Origin: Myrica gale
Taxonomy: Eukaryota > Streptophyta > Magnoliopsida > Fagales > Myricaceae
Length of the DNA stretch: 64,000 nucleotides
Direction: 5' to 3'
NCBI GenBank assembly: GCA_963930655.1
Contig: OZ005611.1
Location: 7,199,501-7,263,500 of the forward strand
Under the pieces are notes generated by a model that saw only the letters and a program-made list of their open reading frames with translations, searched no databases and was not told the DNA's origin. This document shows positions 55,176-64,000 of the stretch, in pieces. A program made the translations under genes and the position numbers. Numbering within the stretch: the first letter of the stretch is position 1; each line of letters starts with the position of its first letter.

Positions 55176-57909
55176 TTCAAGTCTGACAAGTTACACAAGG
55201 TCAGTGTCACTGACCTGAAGGCTTTCAAAGATTTTTTATTTATGTAATGTGATCAGAAACGCTCCCCTGCCTTGTTTGAAAGCTTTGCCTATTTTTTGGA
55301 GCGAGCGATGTGCGAAAATCGCTTGATCTCCTATTTTTTCATAAAGGAAACTCTTCACCGGCTAACATACCGCATTGGGAATGATAGCATTCTTTTGTAG
55401 TAGGCTCCTAAATGTTGGCGTTGACATCAAAATGTTGGAGAGTATTCCATGTGATCGCGCAAGACCTATGGGGTTTTGCGTCTACTGTTTCATTTTCAGC
55501 TCTTGTTGACCATTGATGAATTGAATTTAATCGAACAGTCGTGATCTACAAATTTATCTCAGTTTCATTGAAGGTCCCTCAACCTTATTTTCTACTTTTT
55601 CATTTCTCTGATTTTCCATCAACCTTAGCATTTCACCAGCAGTCGAACGTTCATTGATTTAGCATTCTTCGTTGGTTTTATTGGGACTGTATGTGTTATT
55701 ATTAGTTACGTGTGCATGTGAAACAATAAATCCTTCAAACATGAAGCGCCAAGGAAAAAACATGGATTCCTTCTATTTTCAGGTAAGCTGCAAGCCGCCA
55801 TTACAGCCTTACTTCTTAGGGTTACAGGTGATTTATTCCAAGGAACAGAGCCTTGCAGCTTGAAGATATAGAATTCAACAAAAGTATGCAGAGTCCTCTC
55901 TCTAATTCTAATTTCATTGTACTCTAATATCAACAGAAAAGAAAAATGATGTCTTAAAAATTATTATTCAGGGCTGATGCATCTTTCCTGGTATATTGAC
56001 CAAAAATAAGTGAAAAATACATATACACGTCTGCGGGTGCCCCAGTGAGAATAAAAAATAAAGAAACACACATTGGGTGAACTCTATATAAATAGAAAAA
56101 TAAATTACTAGGAAACAAAAAATAATAATAATGTAAAAATATGTAAAGGGAAAAAAAGAGTGAGACATTAGCTCACATGGAAAACATGTAGCATTTCCCG
56201 TGGCAATAGTTGTCCATTTCATTTTTAATTAAAAATTAGTTGACACAGGCAACAGTCTCAAATTTGAGAAATGTTTTAAGATCAAATCTCAAAAAGATAG
56301 CTGAATTCTAACATATTTGCACAATAACATACAAAATTAAGACCCCTAAATGCGTAGCACGTCTCCTTTCCAATTGATATTTTCTCCAAGGGGCAGCTAT
56401 TTTACTGAAGGGTTACTAAGCTCAGCATCATACAATATTACAAATGGATAACGTCATAACCAAAGAACCTTTGCCAGATCTCGCAATTGAAAATCTACTA
56501 CAAACCTTCGTTCGAAGCATGTCAAGTGTCGACCTTTGTAGGGAGAGAGAGAGAGAGCCATTGTTTCAGGCAAATTATTTTTCGCTGCATCCGAAGATCA
56601 GTCTTACGATTCCATGATATAATATTGTCAATTCCGAGGCTTCCCCATTTAGGTTAAACTTCGTCTGTGCCCACAAATGCCACCAAAAGCAGGATTCTCC
56701 ATTTCCAAGGTATCACAGGATGACATGGGAGTATTATCAAGCAGCAATGCTAGCAGTATTAAGAAAAACATAAACAACATACAAAAAGCTAACATTGAAG
56801 CATATCTTTGCTGGAAGTGGTCGGTGACCCAAAAAAACCCAATGTGAGTGGATTACAAGGGCATTTTACCATATCCCCAAGTCCTCCTGTCCAACAACAC
56901 TAATTGGCTTAAAGTGCGATGTGACAGAGCAACAACTTCTGGAAAGCACAGTTGGTAATGTCAAGTAGGATGTATATAAGTCTTGGGAAATTTATGAGCA
57001 ATCCTTTTCTCACAGTTCTATGTACATGTCAAACAGTCTCTTATCATTCCCTGCAGGAAATTGCTGTATTCAGGGCAAGGCACTGTCTGCAGCTTATCCT
57101 TTTTTTTTTTTGATAAGCCTGTCTGCAGCTTATCCTAGAAAGCTATTATAGATTTTAAGAGGACAGCAGCCCTTAAAAATCAAATGGTATCCTTCAAAGA
57201 GAGTAGAGCATAAGTTTTAAATGTGTCATAACTTACATGTCAAAGTTTTAACTATCTGTGTTTAATGAATCCCCATTGGCTTCTTTCCTAAATAATCAAG
57301 CAACAAAGAAATCGCTCAAAAATTTCAGTATCTATTGTATTTGAGCAAAAATTAAAATTGTAAGCCTCTAATTGCCTTAACATCTATATGCATGTATGCC
57401 GTCTCCCATTCTGAAAATACTACCTGAAATTCTGTTTTTCAGAGAAAACGAAAGAAGATAACCAAAATTTACTCCCATTCTGACTCAGAAGGAAAGAGTA
57501 AAAATACAATCGCGTATTCTTTGTACTTTTTGTAAAGAAGTGAAATTCAACCCAACTATATATCACTCAAATTTTCTTTCAATTTCTTAGCTCCCTCTCC
57601 CCCACCTCCCCTTTCCTGTCCACCATTTCTTCTCAGCAGCTATGAAGGATTTGATTACGCAAATGTAAATGCTTCATCCAAATTCAGGTGGAAAAGCATT
57701 TCCAGGCACATATTTCCAATTACAACTAACGCCCGACGATTCCACTGTAAGAGGGCTTAAAAAATCTATGTCCACATCAAAGGAAAAAAACCATGTAGAT
57801 CATTCTACATTCCTTTTCCTTTTTTGTTCCCAATTAACTAAGGGAAATAAGCTAAAAGGAAAATTATTTTAAGACCAGGAGCAACCAACTAATTTAGAAG
57901 ACAACTAAA
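55176..57909. other. 3' UTR of UBC23 and convergent spacer
   Basis: AT-rich and non-coding as far as I can see. It includes a tiny LINE-tail insertion at 57101. The 3' UTR of the minus-strand DUF1279 gene lies at its right end. Confidence 0.5.
57101..57118 (-). mobile_element. Ultra-short LINE-tail insertion (18 bp)
   Basis: A run of 11 T followed by GATAAGC is bracketed by CTGTCTGCAGCTTATCCT (57083-57100 and 57119-57136), an 18-bp duplication. On the minus strand this is GCTTATC plus poly(A), the extreme 3' end of the LINE family seen elsewhere in the window. The target itself contains GCTTATC, so microhomology may have shaped the site. Confidence 0.8.
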
Positions 57910-58362
57910 TTATGCACCGTTTTTGATAATCCCCCTCCTAGCCAAGAATCTTGCCACCGGAGGAGTAAGCGCGACAGTAATAGGAACCCGAATAGGAAAC
58001 AAAGCCTTGTTAAAGAGCACGGCAAGAGCCAGGGCCCCACCGGTCGAGGTGGCAAGTTCCGTCGTCAGGTTCCGTTTCTTTTCCTCTATCGCCGCCGTCG
58101 ACTGGGACTCCGAAACCGGTATCTCCTCCTCTTTCATGAATCCATCCGAAGACGAAGAAGAAGAAGTTTCAGGTTGAGGTTGGTCCTTAGTGGAGGACAA
58201 AATGCCACCCACGGGCAATTTCTCGAGGAGGGACTCCACGTCGACGTTGTTCTTGATGGCGACGTAGAGGCCCGTGATGGAAGCCGCGGACACCGTGAAG
58301 TGTACGCCCAATGCAACCTTCCCATAATTCTTTAGGAGCTCCCGGAATCGCCCACCTGCCAT
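57910..58362 (-). CDS. DUF1279 (FAM210-like) small membrane protein
   Basis: A single uninterrupted 150-codon frame starts MAGGRFRELLKNYGKVALGV and continues HFTVSAASITGLYVAIKNNV, the DUF1279 signature including a first hydrophobic segment (about 18-36). A Ser/Glu-rich linker (SSSSSSDGFMKEEEIPVSES, about 67-86) precedes a second hydrophobic stretch (about 108-135, GGALALAVLFNKALFPIRVP). Family members are membrane proteins of mitochondria or plastids; I see no strong transit peptide and cannot assign the compartment. It converges with UBC23. The first ATG of the frame is used, immediately ahead of the conserved N-terminus. Confidence 0.9.
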   Translation of the reverse strand: MAGGRFRELLKNYGKVALGVHFTVSAASITGLYVAIKNNVDVESLLEKLPVGGILSSTKDQPQPETSSSSSSDGFMKEEEIPVSESQSTAAIEEKKRNLTTELATSTGGALALAVLFNKALFPIRVPITVALTPPVARFLARRGIIKNGA

Positions 58363-60069
58363 TGTTGGATGAAGATACTAGAAGCTAGGGTTTTTGTAGG
58401 GTTTTTCCTTTTTGCCCTCTGAGCAGAGTTTTTGGTTTAAGTGGCGGTCATATAAGGCAAACTTTAACTTGCTTAAGGAATTATATATAAATAATATATG
58501 TATGATACACTTTCTCAGCACTTGGTCAAACTCGAGTTAAAAAGTGGGCCTCCAAATAAATATATATATATATATCTCCAAATATAGTTTTCAATTATAT
58601 TTCATTCATAAATAAAAATAAAATTATATATCTCGAGTCAGAAAGCTCCGTTAAGCATATGGACGAAAGACTGACAGAAGGATCATTTTATCAAACAATG
58701 AAAATCCAATGACTAAAAATTTGAAAGTGAAGGACTAAAATAAAAAAATACCCAAGAACTAAGGACAAAAAAGTGAATTTCCCTCGATAAAATATTAAAA
58801 AATCTCGAAATGGGATAAAATGTCAATTCTGTATATTTAAGATCTTTGTTTTCCAATTATTTATTTTATGTATTTTTCACCTCGGTTAGCAAAGAATAGA
58901 AAAGGGTATTATTATTATTTGGACTCAATAATGGGCATTTGTAATTTTATATTCCTGATTTCACACATTTTCAAATAGTGAGTTACTAAAACAAGAAGAG
59001 ATATGAAAAAAAAAACATAAAACAAAGAGGAGTCTCTGCATTATCACTTAGAAAATAGACCATTCTGAGCCACAAATATGGACGTAGTCTCTGCATTATC
59101 ACTTAGAAAGGCCTCGTCAATGGGTTCACACTTCACAGGCCCCGGAAGAAACACATATAGGCCGGGAGAGAGACAATGGGAAAACAAAGCTAGGCTCAGA
59201 TGAACATTACTCGGTAAATGCCGTACTCTCTTTTGTAGTAGACTCTACCTGTTATGGGGAGCAGCCCAGCCCCAGAAAAGAAAATCAAACGTCTCTGCCC
59301 ATTGGCCAAGTTGTATAGATTACTTTAGCTGAGAAGTTTCACTAAAAGGTACTTACTTTCGAAATTAATGTGTAATTAATTTGTTGCATTCATTCTTCAT
59401 AGGACCTGATCAGATCAAAGCTATTTTTTTTTCTGCCATTCCATTGCTTTGGAAGAATAAAAGCTATGGAAGAAAGCAGCTTCTTCACGAACGTTTGCAG
59501 CTTATTAATGATCTATTTTATTGTTCTTGAAAAGTTCCACAGCTAAAGCTGGTTAATGTATACAGATTCAGCGTTGGCGACGTTTTTCATGTTCTCTTTC
59601 TTTCTTTCTTTCTTTTTTTGTTCGAAAGGGCTCATTGGTGTCTGTTATATGAGGTTCAGGTTTCAAATATGTGAAGGGACAACATAATGCTTATGATTTA
59701 TGAAGCAACAGAAACTACCCACCGATCATGTGATACGAACTCAGCTGGAGTACTGTTAGCCAAGCAAAAGAAGTGTTAGTTCATTTTAATTCCTCCCTTT
59801 TTCCTCTTATGCGAAAAGCATATATACAAGTTAATCAAGGACGGCCAAAACTTGAGATCCTTACTGTTTGAATCAAGTGTATTAAAACTCAAGCTCAAGC
59901 GATACGTTAAACACACCCGTAAAGTATATATTTCTGTGATCAGTCGTTGACAAATGCAGAAAAGGTTGACATAAGATTATTCATAAGCTTGAAAGACACA
60001 AAACAAGTTCGAGTAATTAGTACTGCTTCTGATGATCACTTGAAACTCAAGATAAAATTAGTTCTATGC
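58363..60069. other. Spacer between DUF1279 gene and AMS
   Basis: AT-rich, with short TA runs near 58560 and a word (AGTCTCTGCATTATCACTTAGAAA) present twice at about 59030 and 59088, a local duplication. No gene recognised. The AMS 3' UTR should lie at the right end. Confidence 0.5.
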
Positions 60070-62636
60070 TTAGTTATGAAGATGGTGTAAGCTGCGGTGG
60101 TGGCAGGAACTAGCATGGTGGTTGTGCAGGTGTTGCTGGTAGTTAGGATTATAATCGGTGACGCAGCTTTCTGATTCTTTAGCCATCTCGGGCCACCCTC
60201 TGGATGGGTCGCGCGTTAGCTCAAGCAAGGAGTCCCTCACATGATCAGCTTGAACTATTTCACTGTCCCTTTTCTGCTTATACCCGGGAAATACATAAAC
60301 AAGAGATCAGCAACTCCTTTAATTGGCCAAGTAATTAATATCTATCATGTGCATATATGAGGTTGGCTTCTTTTTAAATAAAGAATCGCGTGATAGAAGC
60401 AACTCACCTCTACTTTGAAAACATTGGACACGAGGCCTCTGAAGCTAGTTACGTTGGCATTTGTTACTTCCAGACCCAGTGAGTTCAGTGCCTCCATTAA
60501 TCTGACGAACCCACCGGGCTTATGCTCGCAAAATACTTTTACAAAGAACTCATTCCCATCTATCTGAGCCACTTCCACTTGAGGCTATAATTTGCCCCAT
60601 TACGCTTGGATCACGATGACATAAAAAGGAAATAGGTAGCTAAGAATGAACGAAAAGAAGAACATGGTAGATCGGTACGTACCTCCATCTGTTGTGCCCT
60701 GTCATTAGTATTGTCTGAGCCCTGATCTTGTTTACACACACTCATGCCATGGTCTGATCCTCCCATGTGAATGCCATTTGGAGATTTATCATGTTCAGTC
60801 TTGGGCCCAACATTGATCCCATTAATTTGGTTTAGAATCTCGGATTGGACGCTGAGGCCATCAGTGACTGTGTTTCTACGTCCATCGTCTGAATGCTCTT
60901 CAAGCTCATCTTGGAGTTCTTTTTCTTGCTTCTGCAACTCCTTCACGAATTCAATTGCATCCCCCAGAATAGAAGCTCTATCCAACTGAAAATTTCTCAC
61001 GGCATTAGAAATACAACATCATTTGAAAAAGTTTTCGCGTCGGTTTAATTAAGAGACATCAAGATACAATGACTTTTCCATTTTATTATTGTCAGCAAGC
61101 AAAGGATTAAATTAAGGCGGTTACCTTAGAAATCTTAGGGACCAAAGCCCGGAGGGCATAGAGCCTATCGTTAAGCTTCTTTCTTCTCTTCCTTTCAGCA
61201 ACTAAGTTTTTCGACTGTGGCGCTCCCTTGCCATTCCTGCGCCTATACTTTGCATCCTCCTCATCGTCAAACTGATCACTGCAATCCGAAACTGAATCTG
61301 TTCGCCCTCTCTCGTTCTTGGAATCCTTATCGTTCCCCTGCTGCTCCTTGTTCAACAATGGCTCCACAGACTGCATATGCATGTTTGGTGAACTATTCAT
61401 CATGGACTGCTGTAATGCATCCATATCTAGTAATTGGTACCCCTTCTCAGATGAAGACTTAAATATTGGGTCCGTTGGTTTGTCAGAAGCGAATGAATTG
61501 TGTGATCCCTCATAGTAGATGTTGTTCTTGGATCTGTCTTCAGAATTGTAATTAAATTGCTGAAGGAAATTCATTGGAGAATCGCATAGGCGAATTCTGT
61601 CGACATAGATGTCATAGGGTAGACTCAGAGTTTCGGATGGTGTAGCAGGTGAAACTCGTGGCTGGAAATGATTGCTGGGATCCTTTGGATCATTTCCATC
61701 ATTCAAAAAGGGCTTGGATTGGATTTCACTAATTGCATTCACATTATCAGTGAAGTTTGTGTCCATATTGCTCGATATCAGGGCCTCCTGCTCCACTGAA
61801 ATGTTGCATTGGGCTGTGATAAGATCAATGACTTGCTGATCTTCTGCAACCTGTAATATAAATTAAAGCAGTTTAGAGAACTTTCCCAATATATTAGTCA
61901 TCATCAAAAGATAATTTTCTTTAGATAAACAACGAAAAGGCTACGCAATATTCCTCATGCAAAACCCCGAGAGGAGAGGGTGTTGACAAATGTTCCTCTA
62001 CTTGTTAGGTTCATAATGAAGAAATATCAAGGTATTAATTAAGAAACATCATACTTGCTTACTAGCAAACAGCTCAATAAGTACTCCTCCTGCCAATGGA
62101 ATCAGAACCCTGGTTCCAGCAGTTTCCTGCAAATGTGAATAGGATAATCAATACTTAACTAACAAAACAAATAGAATACTCATTGATTAATTACGATCTA
62201 GAGCTCTAGTTTTCTAGAAAAGGAAGATAGAGGGAGAGAGGATATTGCACTCACTTCTGGAACACTTGATTCTGTGTTATTGGAGAAGTTCATCCAACTA
62301 GGTTTGTTTGATATCAAGGTCTGTGCAAAAATTCTGCTCCAGGTCACACCCTTAATTAATTAGATTAAACATTGTGGATATTGCGAAAGGAACGAGTTGC
62401 AAATGATTACGAGATGACTGAATATTTGATATTTAAGGATTACATACCCAGAGTCCAAGGGCAGGGAAGAAGGCAATTGAGCTAGAAGGTCACAACTATT
62501 AGTTCTTGGATGCTGAAACGAGATATCCCTGCATGGAAGGACTGGAGAAACAGGAAAAAGAAGTTCTGGATTTTGGCTATAGTCAGTCCCAGCACAACAG
62601 CAATCCATCATCTCGATAAACCTGAAAGATATCATA

Positions 62637-62669
<33 letters not shown>

Positions 62670-62794
62670 TTAGGTAGTAGTACTTCCTTTCACCTTTGGT
62701 CGTCACTCAGTTTCCACATAGCACAATAATCCCAACCTTTCAAACCGACAAGAGGTCTTAGCCTCTCTACTAGGTTGTGCATGATGATGTTCAT
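60070..62794 (-). CDS. AMS: bHLH transcription factor ABORTED MICROSPORES (AMS, bHLH21)
   Basis: It is the master regulator of late tapetum and pollen-wall genes in anthers (known for Arabidopsis AMS). Eight coding exons on the minus strand: 62794-62694, 62621-62448, 62333-62255, 62126-62055, 61850-61125, 60985-60683, 60584-60408, 60276-60070. The 1839 nt encode 612 residues. The bHLH-MYC N-terminal domain reads [20 protein letters not shown] and [20 protein letters not shown]. The bHLH (about 356-414) has [20 protein letters not shown] with the E-box-contact Glu and Arg present, then [20 protein letters not shown]. An ACT-like domain (about 486-545) reads [20 protein letters not shown]. The tail is His/Gln-rich ([20 protein letters not shown]), as in AMS. 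Domain order and sequence fit AMS much better than other bHLHs. Copy is intact. Confidence 0.95.
62643..62669. repeat. (GA)n/(CT)n microsatellite in AMS intron 1
   Basis: A GA run of about 13 units. On the AMS coding strand it is (CT)n, lying 21-48 bases upstream of the 3' splice site of the 72-bp intron 1 (62622-62693), so it overlaps the polypyrimidine/branch-point region. Confidence 0.85.
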
Positions 62795-64000
62795 GTTTCC
62801 TGGCCAAAGCAAGTGGAAAAATGAGATTGCATATGCTTCTAGAATCCTGGTAACTGAGACATTATGTCAGCGAATAAGCAAGGTATGCAATATAATATAT
62901 ATATATATATATATATTAATCATAAAGCCTCTTGTGGTATGTGGATGTTTGTCTGCATGGCAGCATGTGAAGTTTATTACTGAATCAAACACTTTGAGAA
63001 CGACAGGGAGTGGGAGAGAGAGAAAGAGAAGGAGAGAGACCTGGCAGAAAACAGTACCTCCTCTTACTTCCAAGACCTCTTTTGACTGAACAGCAAAAGA
63101 AAAGCAAAAGAAGAACGGAAGAAGCGACAAAAGAGAAGCAGAAAAAACCAAAACAGAGATCCATACAAACTTCAGTTGATAGCCAGAGCTAAATATTGCA
63201 GCAGCATCCAACCTTAGACATCACCAACCTGACACCGGCGTACCCAAGAACAATAAGGGAAGAGTACTGCAAATCTTAAAGAATATAAGAATAATTAGCA
63301 ACTGTTCATTTGTTACTTTAAATCATGATTTGTGATTGAACTTATATCGTCTAGCTTGAGGGATGCTTTGAGTTTCTTCTCGCGATGATCTCTATATGTC
63401 GCGCAGCATCATTACGTCATCCAAACGCATGCACCAATCTCAGCAAACTGCAAGGTACCCTAAATCCTTATCTGCTTTTGGAGTTTTTGAATGAAGACGA
63501 AACAAGGGATACACCAATTAACCACCCCTTATATATTCTGCAAATGCTTCTACTTGTATCTGGATTGGTAGGTGAACTGCGGCCAACGCGTGAGAGAGAG
63601 AGTATTTTATTCCCAAATTCTGTTACGGAAAGAGAACCGAGTTGAGAGGAAAGAAAGGGTTACAACTTACAAAAAGATAATACGTGAGTTGGTAAGGAGC
63701 ATATTGCATGACCTAATATTGTGTAGAAAACCCTAACTACCCTACTAAGTTTTTCATCCGTTTTGGTTAGATATTCTTTCATCTTTCAACTACTCCCCAT
63801 CTTTGAGCCAAATACGCAAGCTGTACACCAGCAATTTCGCACAGACAACCTGGACCTGAATTTGGGCTACCCTGTCCAGGCCCATTGTGACGAAAAGCTA
63901 GCGTTGTCCCCGAGTACAAGCCGAACCATTCTTATGAAAGCTAACGTTTTTCCAAGTGCAAGCCTAATAAGGAGGACTTTTTGTCATCCTTTCCTATCGG
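62795..64000. other. AMS upstream region and window edge
   Basis: It contains a TA microsatellite (about 62894-62916), GA-rich patches (63010-63040) and no recognisable gene. This is the AMS promoter side. The sequence after about 63700 (CAACTACTCCCCATCTTTGA) may be repeat-derived, but I could not identify it. Confidence 0.45.

Noticed and set aside
63385-63645. 86-codon open frame near the right edge
   Set aside because: There is no recognisable motif, no splice support, and GA-rich sequence; not enough to call a gene.

Overview
This is nuclear DNA from a flowering plant, most likely a woody core eudicot. The genes have many GT-AG introns, several have 5' UTR leader introns, the intergenic DNA is AT-rich and full of transposon debris, and the proteins are typical plant ones (ABORTED MICROSPORES-type bHLH, UBC23-type E2, CC1-like splicing factor). 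Species cannot be fixed from sequence alone.

Layout. 1-3942 (+): 3' part of an unrecognised gene whose last exon carries two opposite frame changes. 4205-7265: intergenic DNA with a hAT-like element and MITEs. 8249-20400 (+): RBM39/CAPER (CC1-like) splicing factor in 13 coding exons; its introns carry a LINE derivative, a 2-oxoglutarate dioxygenase fragment and short LINE tails. 21991-36942 (+): tandem array of plant FAD-dependent monooxygenases (monooxygenase 2/MO1-like) with one intact gene (A), one wrecked copy (B, hit by a solo-LTR-like insert and a hAT-like transposon), a second intact gene (C) and a 3' fragment of a fourth copy (D). Between B and C lies a nest of RT-less retroposons and a Mutator-like element with about 300-bp inverted repeats. 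38169-41763 (+): 26S proteasome lid subunit RPN3/PSMD3. 43822-45823 (-): TRAPP subunit TRAPPC2L. 48972-55175 (+): large E2/E3-hybrid enzyme UBC23/UBE2O-like. 57910-58362 (-): single-exon DUF1279 (FAM210-like) membrane protein. 60070-62794 (-): the tapetal bHLH regulator AMS in 8 coding exons.

The single-copy genes are housekeeping (splicing, proteasome, vesicle tethering, ubiquitination) plus one male-fertility regulator. They do not form a pathway, but AMS, UBC23 and the CC1-like splicing factor are also near neighbours on Arabidopsis chromosome 2 (recalled from memory), as are TRAPPC2L and the DUF1279 gene, so this looks like an old conserved block into which a monooxygenase array and transposons have been added. 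Exon models were built by hand. For every complete multi-exon gene the summed coding length is a multiple of three and the reading frame runs through all junctions.

The most notable patterns are: (1) one LINE family whose insertions range from about 2.2 kb down to a few bases plus poly(A), each with clear or probable target-site duplications; (2) a MULE filled with GC-rich units that each contain a small palindrome; (3) the birth-and-death state of the monooxygenase array; (4) retroposons that keep only ORF1 or UTR-like sequence and lack reverse transcriptase; (5) a CT microsatellite sitting in the 3' splice-site region of a 72-bp AMS intron. I found no RNA genes and no CRISPR arrays.
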